Origin: an uncultured Mycoplasmatota bacterium
GTDB taxonomy: Bacteria; Bacillota_I; Bacilli_A; RF39; UBA660
Length of the DNA stretch: 14,177 nt
Assembly: GCA_900549285.1 (NCBI GenBank)
Contig: URNW01000023.1
Location: 1 to 14,177 of the forward strand
Reading direction: 5' to 3'
Below are positions 1-6,571 of this stretch, piece after piece. The notes under the pieces are model-generated. The model was not told the DNA's origin. It ran no database searches and worked only from the letters and a program-made list of their open reading frames with translations. Numbering within the stretch: the stretch's first letter is position 1; each line of letters opens with the position of its first letter. The position numbers were made by a program, and so were the translations under genes.

Positions 1-63
1 TCCTATTCCTATTATTATGATTGCTATTAATACTATTACTATATATTTTATTTTCCCTTTCAT
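1..63 (-). CDS. Secreted or membrane-anchored protein, N-terminus only (runs off window)
   Basis: Only the first 21 codons lie in the window. They read MKGKIKYIVIVLIAIIIGIG, a short basic start followed by an unbroken hydrophobic stretch, as in a signal peptide or N-terminal membrane anchor. The ATG at 63-61 was chosen because AGGAAG lies nine bases upstream; an ATG two codons earlier (69-67) is too close to that site. A near-consensus sigma-A promoter lies upstream at 107-135. The gene diverges from the XRE regulator at 210. Nothing can be said about its function; a lipoprotein or a short exported protein would both fit. Confidence 0.6.
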   Translation of the reverse strand, partial: MKGKIKYIVIVLIAIIIIGIG

Positions 64-106
64 AACCATACACTTCCTATTGATAAATTCTCAATCTTAT
101 ATAGAA

Positions 107-135
107 ATTATAATATTCCCTATATTTAAAGTCAA
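107..135 (-). promoter_or_regulatory. Sigma-A promoter of the truncated secreted-protein gene
   Basis: On the minus strand TTGACT (135-130) is followed after exactly 17 bases by TATAAT (112-107). This is one mismatch from the full consensus with ideal spacing. It would start transcription about 40 bases before the ATG at 63. The -35 end faces the divergent regulator gene, so a repressor bound in 113-160 could control this promoter. Confidence 0.75.
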
Positions 136-209
136 GAAAAATGTCGCCTATATGCCTAATTTGTTTTTTTAACTTATTTACCATGAGAGAATATTTTTGG
201 TGAGAAATA

Positions 210-665
210 ATGAATACTTATAATTTTGAATTGGATTTTTCCAGAATTAAAGATTTGAGAGCTAAAAATAACGTTTCTCAAAACACTATTGCTACATACC
301 TAGATATTAATCAATCTACCTATTCTAAATTTGAGCTAAACAAAGCAACCATTCCAATTGAAATATTAAATAAGTTAGCTAATTATTATCACGTTTCTCT
401 TGATTATTTATTAAAGATAAGCGACGATTTAGGTAGTGGTATTATTTGGAAAGATCTAGATAGAAAACTAGTTGGTGAAAATTTAAAAAAACTTAGAAAA
501 GAAAAAAAGTTATACCAAGAAACCTTAGCACAAGAAATTGGAACAAGCCATTCTTTAATTAGTGAATATGAAAGTGGTAAAAAATTAGTATCGCTTACTT
601 ATGGATATGCTATATGTAAAAAATATGATATATCCTTAGATTGGCTTTATGGCAAGAAAAAATAG
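210..665 (+). CDS. Tandem XRE-family (Cro/CI-type) helix-turn-helix regulator
   Basis: A 151-residue protein with two copies of the HTH_3 (XRE) fold. Copy one covers about residues 10-69 (IKDLRAKNNVSQNTIATYL, then a second helix beginning STYSKFE). Copy two covers about 87-147 (LKKLRKEKKLYQETLAQEI, then SLISEYESGKK). Each copy ends with the family's closing motif, VSLDYLL and ISLDWLY. Most members have one such domain; two in tandem would let a single chain contact two half-sites. No sensor, peptidase or membrane domain is seen. GGTGA ends eight bases before the ATG and could be a modest ribosome binding site. I found no convincing promoter in 136-209. The gene is transcribed away from the secreted-protein gene at 1-63 and converges on yqzL, so a local regulator of its divergent neighbour is the simplest guess; this is inference. 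Confidence 0.85.
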   Translation: MNTYNFELDFSRIKDLRAKNNVSQNTIATYLDINQSTYSKFELNKATIPIEILNKLANYYHVSLDYLLKISDDLGSGIIWKDLDRKLVGENLKKLRKEKKLYQETLAQEIGTSHSLISEYESGKKLVSLTYGYAICKKYDISLDWLYGKKK

Positions 666-690
666 TTCATATTGGTTTTGAACTATTTTT
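658..690. terminator. Bidirectional intrinsic terminator between the XRE gene and yqzL
   Basis: AATAGTTCA (661-669) pairs perfectly with TGAACTATT (679-687) around a 9-base loop. Flanking A and T runs extend the stem to about 12 pairs and give U-tracts in both directions. The stop codons of both convergent genes (663-665 on plus, 683-685 on minus) lie inside the stem. Confidence 0.85.
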
Positions 691-775
691 CATTTCTTTC
701 TATTTCTTTATATATTAAATAATCTTCTATTTTTCCAGATTTTTGAAATTTTTTCCATGCTTCTTTTTTATTCAT
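683..775 (-). CDS. yqzL: YqzL-like small protein
   Basis: A 30-residue reading frame: MNKKEAWKKFQKSGKIEDYL followed by IYKEIERNEK. It matches my recollection of the YqzL family, a W-x-x-F-x-x-(T/S)-G-x-I/V-x-x-Y-L-x-(Y/F)-K-E pattern in proteins of about 45 residues. Position supports it strongly: in B. subtilis yqzL lies directly between era and recO, and here it follows era by 52 bases on the same strand. AAAGG lies nine bases before the chosen ATG (775-773). An in-frame ATG at 799-797 would add eight residues but has no good ribosome binding site. The protein is shorter than the Bacillus one, ending soon after the conserved core. Its role is not established. recO, the usual next gene, is absent; the operon ends at the shared terminator. 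Confidence 0.75.
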   Translation of the reverse strand: MNKKEAWKKFQKSGKIEDYLIYKEIERNEK

Positions 776-827
776 GTTTCTCAGCCTTTCTATTTTCATT
801 ATGGGCTAACATGAATTTTTTTATTCA

Positions 828-1709
828 CTAAAAATCTAAAAATCCTAATTCTTTAATATAACGCTCTTTATCTTTCCAATTTTTTATTGTTTTTACAAAT
901 AATTCTAAATACACTTTTTTTCCTAACATATTCTCCAATTCAATCCTGGCTTTGGTTCCTACTTCTTTTAGTCTTTCCCCTTTTTTACCAATAATTATCT
1001 TTTTAATCGTGTCTCTATCTACAATAATATCTACATTAATATTAATAATATCTTTTTTTTCTTCATAATAAGAAGTATGACATGTTAGACTATGAGGAAT
1101 TTCTTCAAGTGTTACATCAAATAGTTTTTCTCTTACTATTTCACTAATCATAAAATATTTACTATTACTTGTTTTCATATTGTCAGGAAAATATTTGACG
1201 TCATCTTTTAAATACTTTTTTATTACTTCTATTAATCTTGTTACATTATCTTTTGTTAAAGCTGATACAGGTACTATTTCCGCAAAAGGATATAAATCTT
1301 TATATTCTGTTATATTATATAAAATATCTTCATTGCTTATTTTATCAATTTTATTTAAAACTAATATTACAGGAGAATCTGTCTTTTTTAATACATCCAT
1401 AATAAATTTATCCCCTGCTCCGAGTCCAGTAGAAGCATCTACTACAAATAAAAGGCAATCTATATCTTTTACTAAAGAAATTGCTTGTTTATTGGTTATT
1501 TTTCCTAGTTTATTCATAGGTTTTATAATTCCTGGTGTATCCATGAATACAATCTGATAATCCTTTTCATTATAAATACCTTGAATGATATTTCTAGTTG
1601 TTCCTGCCACTTTACTCGTAATGGCAACTTTTTCATTAATTAATGTATTTAATAGTGTGGATTTTCCTACATTTGGTCGTCCTATTAAGCTTACAAAACC
1701 ACTTCTCAT
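828..1709 (-). CDS. era: GTPase Era, ribosome assembly factor
   Basis: Era is an essential GTPase that binds the 3' end of 16S rRNA and helps mature the 30S subunit. At 293 residues it is the normal length. The G1 loop GRPNVGKS is at 10-17, G2 contains TT at 37-38, G3 DTPG is at 57-60, G4 NKID at 119-122, and G5 is the SAL after IVPV. A C-terminal KH domain (about 205-285) carries the RNA-binding loop IIGKKGERLKE. The ATG at 1709 is preceded by TAGGAGG, which overlaps the dgkA stop codon at 1718-1720, so the two genes are probably translationally linked. Order dgkA-era-yqzL follows B. subtilis without cdd. Confidence 0.97.
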   Translation of the reverse strand: MRSGFVSLIGRPNVGKSTLLNTLINEKVAITSKVAGTTRNIIQGIYNEKDYQIVFMDTPGIIKPMNKLGKITNKQAISLVKDIDCLLFVVDASTGLGAGDKFIMDVLKKTDSPVILVLNKIDKISNEDILYNITEYKDLYPFAEIVPVSALTKDNVTRLIEVIKKYLKDDVKYFPDNMKTSNSKYFMISEIVREKLFDVTLEEIPHSLTCHTSYYEEKKDIININVDIIVDRDTIKKIIIGKKGERLKEVGTKARIELENMLGKKVYLELFVKTIKNWKDKERYIKELGFLDF

Positions 1710-1717
1710 AAAACCTC

Positions 1718-2146
1718 CTATAACATTTTAAATAATTCTAAAAAATATGGTCCAAAAACAAATAAACTAATTACAATAGAAACAATAGACATTACAAAAC
1801 TAGCTGCTGAACCACAATCCTTTGCAATTTTAGCTAAAGGATGGATTTCTGTTGTTGTTAAATCTACTGCTGCTTCTATGGCTGTATTTATTAATTCTAA
1901 GGCTAAAATGATCCCTAAAGCAATAAAAATAATTGCCCATTCTGATAATTTAATTTGAAAAATTACTCCTAAAATAATTGCTAATAGAACTGCAAAACCA
2001 TGAATCCATAAGCTTTGTTCATAGCGATATGCATAAAATAATCCATCTAAGGAATATTTTATGCTTTTTATAAAACGCATTGGTCCATAAACTTTAACCT
2101 TTTCTCTTTCAAATTTTTCTTTTTTATCTTGTGATTCCTGCTTCAT
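1718..2146 (-). CDS. dgkA: Undecaprenol kinase (DgkA/UdpK family)
   Basis: A small integral membrane kinase. In Gram-positive bacteria this family phosphorylates undecaprenol to recycle the lipid carrier for cell-wall synthesis, despite its diacylglycerol-kinase name. The 142 residues hold a basic, cytoplasmic N-terminus (1-30) and three hydrophobic segments (about 50-67, 70-92, 113-136). The family signature is LELINTAIEAAVDL (83-96), with the conserved E84, N87, E91 and D95, followed by the AKD motif at 108-110. The start overlaps the end of ybeY by 23 bases; AGGAG about ten bases upstream of the ATG at 2146 supports it. The charged N-terminal extension before GPMRFIKSIKYSLDG is slightly longer than usual. 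Confidence 0.93.
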   Translation of the reverse strand: MKQESQDKKEKFEREKVKVYGPMRFIKSIKYSLDGLFYAYRYEQSLWIHGFAVLLAIILGVIFQIKLSEWAIIFIALGIILALELINTAIEAAVDLTTTEIHPLAKIAKDCGSAASFVMSIVSIVISLFVFGPYFLELFKML

Positions 2147-2570
2147 TTAATATCAACTCCTGTAATCCAAACATTATTTTTTCCTCTTCTTCATTCATAT
2201 GATCATACCCTAGTAAATGAAGTAGACCATGAACTGTTAAAAAGCTTAATTCTCTTTTTATACTATGACCATATATAGTTGCCTGTTCTTCCATTTTAGG
2301 AATACATATATAGATATCTCCCAATATTCGTATATCATTTTTAATATGATCTTCTTTATCCTCTAATGCAAAAGATATTACATCAGTTACTCGATCTATT
2401 CCTCGATATTCTTTATTTATTCTCTCTATTTCCTTTAAATCGACAAATATTATTCCAAAATAAGCATTCTTCACCTTTTCATGTTTTAGTACTCTTTTAA
2501 TCACATCATCTAAATAATCATAATTAAAGTTTACTTTTACTAAATCATTTATTTCATAGGTATTTTTCAT
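2124..2570 (-). CDS. ybeY: YbeY endoribonuclease (rRNA maturation factor)
   Basis: YbeY is a zinc-dependent metalloprotein involved in 16S rRNA 3'-end processing and ribosome quality control. The 148-residue protein has the family's H-x3-H-x5-H zinc motif as HGLLHLLGYDH, with H114, H118 and H124. It also has the upstream TDVISFAL block (62-69) and the ILGDIYIC strand (82-89). The start codon overlaps the stop of the vanZ-like gene in an ATGA arrangement (2567-2570), a sign of coupled translation. Pairing with era in one operon is the standard arrangement for two factors acting on the same rRNA region. Confidence 0.95.
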   Translation of the reverse strand: MKNTYEINDLVKVNFNYDYLDDVIKRVLKHEKVKNAYFGIIFVDLKEIERINKEYRGIDRVTDVISFALEDKEDHIKNDIRILGDIYICIPKMEEQATIYGHSIKRELSFLTVHGLLHLLGYDHMNEEEEKIMFGLQELILNEAGITR

Positions 2571-3193
2571 ATTATATTTACTCCCATCCTGCTAAGTAAA
2601 TATAATACCATAATTGCTAAAATAATTAAACACAAAATATTATATATAATGTCTTTAGCAAAAATTCCTGGTAAATATTTTTTAATCGCATTTAAAGCTA
2701 CATAAATTAAAAATCCTATAATCGCTCCTAGAGAATTTAAAATAATATCATCTATATCAAAACTTCTACCAATACATAATTGAACTGACTCTACTGTTGC
2801 AGATGTTATTACACTTACTATTAAAATAGTAAGAATTTTTTTAGGTTTAATATAAGTTGATATCAAATAACCAAAAGGAATAAAAATGACTATATTACCC
2901 ACTACATTCATCCAAAAAGCAGGAGATCCTATCTCATATCTAAATATTTCTGTAAAGGGTACTAGGTTGTATCCTCTTACAGTATTTAATTCTGATCTTG
3001 TTAATAGTTCATATAACAATAAAATATAGATAATAAATAAAAGATTAGAGAATTCTTTATAAAATACAAATTTTTCATTATTATTACGAATAGCCGCTAT
3101 TCGTACAACAGCAATTACTACTAAAAAAATCGTTAACATGGGCCACATATTATCAATAGACTCTGTTAGTATGTTCATTATGTTCTTCATCAT
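2567..3193 (-). CDS. VanZ-like integral membrane protein
   Basis: A 208-residue VanZ-family protein with five or six hydrophobic segments. Conserved family features, in order, are YNLVPFTEI, the helix NVVGNIVIFIPFGYL, ESVQLCIGRSFDIDDIILN, and a following G-rich helix. VanZ itself gives low-level teicoplanin resistance, but the family is broad and most chromosomal members have no known function. I chose the ATG at 3193 because AGGAG lies eight bases upstream; an in-frame ATG at 3214 lacks this. The gene then overlaps yqfD by 41 bases and ends in an ATGA overlap with ybeY. It occupies the place where B. subtilis has phoH and pgpH, so it is cotranscribed with sporulation and ribosome-maturation genes. 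A role in envelope or lipid-linked processes is inference. Confidence 0.88.
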   Translation of the reverse strand: MMKNIMNILTESIDNMWPMLTIFLVVIAVVRIAAIRNNNEKFVFYKEFSNLLFIIYILLLYELLTRSELNTVRGYNLVPFTEIFRYEIGSPAFWMNVVGNIVIFIPFGYLISTYIKPKKILTILIVSVITSATVESVQLCIGRSFDIDDIILNSLGAIIGFLIYVALNAIKKYLPGIFAKDIIYNILCLIILAIMVLYLLSRMGVNII

Positions 3194-4337
3194 TGGTATC
3201 ACTCCTAGTATCAAAGTACTCTTTTATTCCTATTTGTTCTTTTACAGCAATAAACATATCTATATATATATTATTATTTTTTAGTTCTTTTTGCAAGACT
3301 TTTTCATCAATAATACTTTCAAATTTATTTAGTTTTAACTTTAATTTTTCTTCTATTAATTCTTTTAATTTACTTATGGCCTCCTCCTCTTTATAATTAT
3401 ATATTTTACTTTCTATCTCGTATTCTTTTTGAAGATAAACTTCTATACCAAAAAGGCGAAATAATAAAATATTTTCGACTCTTTTCTCTTTATTTATCCG
3501 ACTTTTTAAGAGTACTGTTTCTTTAGAATTATTTTTTATCATAAGATTATATCGCATTTTACCAGTATCCTCATAAATTTCTTCTGTTAAAGGAATATTT
3601 GCACTTACTTTATACCATACCTCAGCATAAACTTCCCCTGCAGCACATACATTTTCTTTTATTTCGTCATTTAATTTAATACTTCCATTTATTAAAACTT
3701 CTCCTTTGGTAACATAATCATTTATACTTACTTCCGTTACGCCTTTTGTTGTTTTAATGCTTCGAATGATTCCAGATTTGCTAGCAACAATATGACATGT
3801 ACTATAATCTTTTTCATAATTATTGATAATTCTTTCTTCTACTCGTACATTTATAATCATTCCTTCTACTTCTATTTCTATCCATTCAATTTGATTACGA
3901 TATTCTTCTTTGATACTATTTAATATACTTTCATACTCTTCATAGCTTTTTTTAAAGCTAAAAGTTGTAACTCCCTTTTCCTCTAGAGAATTTAAAATTA
4001 ATTCTCTTAATTGACTATTTTCATGAATGACATTTATTTTCACTATTACATTCGATAAAATTAAAAAAACAATGCTCGCAAAGATAATTCCTATTATTAT
4101 CAAATTATTTTTCTTTAATTCTTTTTTTAATTTATATATTCCTGTTTCATCTAGAATTTCAACTTTATAGCTGATTAAATATTTTTTTATCTTTTTTAAA
4201 TCTTTATCTAATATCTTAAATTTTAAATATTCTTCTTCATATTGAATTTCTTTTATATCTACATCAAGTCTATTTAATTTTAATAAGCAATCTGTTTTCT
4301 TTAAGGTTTTTATGCGAACTAGAATATATCTTTTCAT
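3153..4337 (-). CDS. yqfD: Sporulation protein YqfD
   Basis: YqfD is a membrane protein made under sigma-E control in B. subtilis and needed for efficient sporulation; its biochemical activity is unknown. The 394 residues show an N-terminal cytoplasmic region (1-78), one transmembrane helix (79-98, IIIGIIFASIVFLILSN), and a large C-terminal domain. That domain contains the family features WIEIEVEGMIINVRVEER and the lipoyl-like beta segment GIIRSIKTTKG...VTKGEVLINGSI. The start overlaps yqfC's TGA by four bases (ATGA at 4334-4337), typical of the yqfC-yqfD pair. The last 20 or so residues (rich in D, E, N, H) overlap the next gene and look like an unconserved tail. Confidence 0.92.
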   Translation of the reverse strand: MKRYILVRIKTLKKTDCLLKLNRLDVDIKEIQYEEEYLKFKILDKDLKKIKKYLISYKVEILDETGIYKLKKELKKNNLIIIGIIFASIVFLILSNVIVKINVIHENSQLRELILNSLEEKGVTTFSFKKSYEEYESILNSIKEEYRNQIEWIEIEVEGMIINVRVEERIINNYEKDYSTCHIVASKSGIIRSIKTTKGVTEVSINDYVTKGEVLINGSIKLNDEIKENVCAAGEVYAEVWYKVSANIPLTEEIYEDTGKMRYNLMIKNNSKETVLLKSRINKEKRVENILLFRLFGIEVYLQKEYEIESKIYNYKEEEAISKLKELIEEKLKLKLNKFESIIDEKVLQKELKNNNIYIDMFIAVKEQIGIKEYFDTRSDTNDEEHNEHTNRVY

Positions 4338-4576
4338 CTTACAAACCTCATATTATTAATTATTCCCTTAATTAATATTTCATTTTTATCCATATTTCTA
4401 ACAACTAGATTCTCTCCTTCAATCTTTAATATAAATTCTTTTAATTTTAATTCAATATAAGTATCGCTTAAACTTAATAAATCTATATAACAGTAAACAT
4501 GTAAGCAGTTATTAAAAAGATCTATATAATATTCTTGATCATATAAAAAGTTTTGTAGGTTTTTTATCATTCGCAT
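4334..4576 (-). CDS. yqfC: YqfC/YabP-family sporulation protein
   Basis: A small sporulation protein that always accompanies yqfD in spore-formers. The family core is visible: hydrophobic strands around LHVYCYIDLLSLSDTYIELK, then EFILKIEGENLVVRNM and a closing EILIKGIINNMRF, the YabP/YqfC pattern. I start it at the ATG at 4576, giving 80 residues, because AGGGGTG ends six bases upstream. A longer frame from 4603 adds nine residues but that ATG has no ribosome binding site, and the good site would then lie inside the coding region. The gene ends in TGA overlapping the yqfD start. It opens the operon running to yqzL. A possible sigma-E -10 lies just upstream at 4593-4600, but the -35 is poor. 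Confidence 0.85.
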   Translation of the reverse strand: MRMIKNLQNFLYDQEYYIDLFNNCLHVYCYIDLLSLSDTYIELKLKEFILKIEGENLVVRNMDKNEILIKGIINNMRFVR

Positions 4577-4613
4577 AAATTTCACCCCTATCATTTTATG
4601 CAAAAGGACAATT

Positions 4614-4638
4614 AAAAAAACCTAATTATATAGGTTTA
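4614..4638 (-). terminator. Intrinsic terminator of the HD-domain gene
   Basis: On the minus strand AAACCTA (4637-4631) pairs with TAGGTTT (4624-4618) across a 6-base loop, followed by four more T. The stop codon TAG (4624-4622) is inside the 3' arm. It separates the HD gene from yqfC, which begins less than 40 bases on. Confidence 0.75.
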
Positions 4639-5173
4639 TTCTCTTAGATAATGTTCTTCTTTCTTTTTTGGTATTTGCTAGTTTTATAGCAATTTCAATA
4701 TAGGCTTTTTTACTAAATACTTCATAAATACTACAGAATTTATCTATCACACATACTATTACACTTTCACGATATTTTGGAGGTGTAAAGGTAAGTGGAA
4801 ACATATGCTTAGATATAATATCTGCTTCAATTCGATTAATATTATAATCACGTCTTGCGTTAAATAAAGCAATAGATGGATGAATACGACCATGTAAGCC
4901 CATATCTTTGGTTGGTTTATATTTGGCATGCCAATCATATAGGAAATAATCATGTAATAATGCTCCTCTTATTAATTCTTTCTCATGAACTTTTATCTTA
5001 AAAAATTTACATAGACGATAAGAAAAATAAGCAACCGCTATGCTATGTAATAAACATGTAGTATTTCCATGTTGAATAAAACGATTCATTTTTAAGTACT
5101 TTTTCTTATTCATTATTTCTTCTAAATAACTTTTAAATACTAAATCTTCTATAATTCTATTTTTTATTTTCAT
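4622..5173 (-). CDS. HD-domain phosphohydrolase-like protein
   Basis: A 183-residue soluble protein of the HD superfamily of metal-dependent phosphohydrolases. The expected ligands appear in order: H43 (LLHSIAVAYFS), the H74-D75 pair (GALLHDYFLYDW), H98 (GRIHPSIAL), H123 (ISKHMFPL) and D144 (VIDKFCS). The pattern resembles small stand-alone HD proteins common in Clostridia and Bacilli, whose substrates are mostly unknown; some HD proteins act on nucleotides or cyclic dinucleotides. ATG at 5173 has AGGGAG seven bases upstream. The gene is monocistronic by its own sigma-A promoter (5203-5231) and terminator (4614-4638), though it sits directly upstream of the yqfC operon. No membrane segment or signal peptide is seen. 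Confidence 0.85.
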   Translation of the reverse strand: MKIKNRIIEDLVFKSYLEEIMNKKKYLKMNRFIQHGNTTCLLHSIAVAYFSYRLCKFFKIKVHEKELIRGALLHDYFLYDWHAKYKPTKDMGLHGRIHPSIALFNARRDYNINRIEADIISKHMFPLTFTPPKYRESVIVCVIDKFCSIYEVFSKKAYIEIAIKLANTKKERRTLSKRINLYN

Positions 5174-5202
5174 GATGCTTCTCCCTATATAATCTTTATT
5201 AA

Positions 5203-5231
5203 ATACTAATATAAAATAATATCTATGTCAA
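5203..5231 (-). promoter_or_regulatory. Sigma-A promoter of the HD-domain gene
   Basis: On the minus strand TTGACA (5231-5226), a 17-base spacer and TAGTAT (5208-5203), one mismatch from the -10 consensus. It lies about 30 bases before the ATG at 5173. An AAGATT/AATCTT inverted repeat (about 5230-5248) overlaps its upstream edge. Confidence 0.75.
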
Positions 5232-5444
5232 GATTCTTTTTTAATCTTACTTTTTAATGATCATTATGGCGTTATAAATTACTTTAATAGATGATCAGAA
5301 TACTATATATTGGTTATGATATAATTTATTAATCACTTTTATCTATTAGAACATACTGAATATTATTGGTTTATTTTTTTCTCTATTAGCAAATTAAGCC
5401 ATTTCTTCAACATAACTACCTGTTTTAGTAAATACTTTTTAAAA
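5232..5444. other. Intergenic stretch without a recognised gene
   Basis: About 210 bases between the HD gene promoter and the pgsA terminator. I see no reading frame with a ribosome binding site and no tRNA. A perfect TATAAT occurs on the plus strand at 5320-5325, but no matching -35 precedes it at 16-18 bases. A remnant of a lost gene or a small RNA cannot be excluded. Confidence 0.5.
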
Positions 5445-5469
5445 CAAAAAAAGCTTTAATCGCTTTTTA
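5445..5469 (-). terminator. Intrinsic terminator after pgsA
   Basis: On the minus strand AAAAAGC (5467-5461) pairs with GCTTTTT (5454-5448) around a 6-base loop, with two more T. It starts within the pgsA stop codon (5469-5467). The stem is short and AT-rich, so it may leak. Confidence 0.6.
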
Positions 5470-6060
5470 TTTTGCTTTAAATGTATCTTTTGTATTGTAA
5501 TAATACTCACAAGCACTAATGATTGATAAAATGGTAGCAATAATAATAAGAGCATATCCCACATTAATTCCTATTAACTCAAATGGTAGATTATAGAACA
5601 TAGTTAAAGCCATTCCTATCATCATACACATAGTTTTTGCTTTGCCTGTAAAAGAGGCTGCAACTACTTTTCCTTTTTTACCACTAGCCATTTTAAAAGA
5701 ATCTACAAAAATATCTCTAGTAATAATAATTACTGGTATAGCAATACTAATAAAGCCATCATAAGCTAAAATGATGAGTAGGCCATTTACTAGTACTTTA
5801 TCCGCTATAGCATCCATTACTTTTCCAAAATCAGTAACTAGGTTCCTACTTCTTGCAATGTGGCCATCTAAAAAGTCTGTTAAGGCTGCTAAAACAAATA
5901 ATACTCCTGCAATAATGTATTTTAAATCTACAACAATTTTACCTGCTACATTAAAGGTTGGAAAATTAATACCTAGATTGTACCATGGTATTATTAGCAT
6001 TATTAATATCACTATGGCAGTTATAATTCTTCCGATTGTTAATTTGTTTGGTAAATTCAT
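5467..6060 (-). CDS. pgsA: CDP-diacylglycerol--glycerol-3-phosphate 3-phosphatidyltransferase
   Basis: Makes phosphatidylglycerol phosphate, the committed step to phosphatidylglycerol and cardiolipin, at the cytoplasmic membrane. The 197 residues carry the complete CDP-alcohol phosphotransferase motif D-x2-D-G-x2-A-R-x8-G-x3-D-x3-D: D62, D65, G66, A69, R70, G79, D83 and D87. Hydrophobic segments flank it (about 10-27, 46-61, 85-112, 139-158, 167-182). ATG at 6060 is preceded by GGAGG six bases away, a strong site overlapping the end of the upstream gene. The pairing with a RodZ/YmfM-like gene directly upstream is the same as ymfM-pgsA in B. subtilis. The usual cinA-recA neighbours do not follow. 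Confidence 0.95.
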   Translation of the reverse strand: MNLPNKLTIGRIITAIVILIMLIIPWYNLGINFPTFNVAGKIVVDLKYIIAGVLFVLAALTDFLDGHIARSRNLVTDFGKVMDAIADKVLVNGLLIILAYDGFISIAIPVIIITRDIFVDSFKMASGKKGKVVAASFTGKAKTMCMMIGMALTMFYNLPFELIGINVGYALIIIATILSIISACEYYYNTKDTFKAK

Positions 6061-6069
6061 AATATCCTC

Positions 6070-6540
6070 CTAAAACTTTACATAACCAATTTCATTGGTT
6101 ACATGATTATCAATCGTAATTTGCTTTATGCTCCATACAATTGCTAATATCACTAATAAAAATATCACAACATAAATTCCTACATAATAAGCATTATTAT
6201 GCTTTCTAGGCTTTCTAGTGTAGGGACTAGATATTTTGTCAGTTTCTTCTTTTGCTTCTTTTTTAGCAATTTTTTCAATTGCTTTTACAGGTATTTTAGA
6301 GGTATATTCAAACATATATTCATTAAATTCATCTATTAATTTATCACTATCTAAGCCTAAATATTTAGCATAACTATTAATATATTCTTTCAATTCAAAT
6401 ATATCTTTAAAACAACCTATTTTTCCTTCTTCAATATTTAATAAAAAATTAGCATTGATATTTAAATCATCACTTGCCTCTTCAATGCTTACCCCTGATG
6501 CTTCTCGAGTCGCTTTTAGCGTACTCCCTATACTATCCAA
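6070..6540 (-). CDS. RodZ/YmfM-like membrane-anchored helix-turn-helix protein, short form
   Basis: RodZ proteins link the MreB cytoskeleton to the elongation machinery through an N-terminal HTH domain; YmfM is the Bacillus relative. Here the HTH covers about the first 70 residues, beginning DSIGSTLKATREASGVSIEE and continuing through INANFLLNIEEGKI and YINSYAKYLGLD. A basic linker (KKEAKEE...TRKPRKHN) precedes one transmembrane helix (VGIYVVIFLLVILAIVW), with only about 20 residues beyond it. The large extracytoplasmic domain of full RodZ is missing. I start it at TTG 6540 (156 residues): AGGAG ends 11 bases upstream and the resulting N-terminus fits the family. A GTG at 6552 is directly abutted by the same AGGAG and so is unlikely. 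It lies immediately after rnpB and before pgsA. Confidence 0.82.
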   Translation of the reverse strand: MDSIGSTLKATREASGVSIEEASDDLNINANFLLNIEEGKIGCFKDIFELKEYINSYAKYLGLDSDKLIDEFNEYMFEYTSKIPVKAIEKIAKKEAKEETDKISSPYTRKPRKHNNAYYVGIYVVIFLLVILAIVWSIKQITIDNHVTNEIGYVKF

Positions 6541-6571
6541 GGTTCTCTTCACTCCTTCTTTTTTAATAAAA

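Noticed and set aside
3193..3396. Plus-strand reading frame opposite yqfD
   Set aside because: Antisense shadow of an AT-rich coding region; no ribosome binding site and no recognisable domain.
4593..4621. Sigma-E promoter upstream of yqfC
   Set aside because: CATAAAAT on the minus strand (4600-4593) is close to the sigma-E -10 (CATACAAT), but the -35 region is just a T run from the preceding terminator. Not strong enough to annotate.
4759..4953. Second minus-strand frame inside the HD gene
   Set aside because: It is an out-of-frame overlap with a well-supported HD-domain protein and has no start signals.
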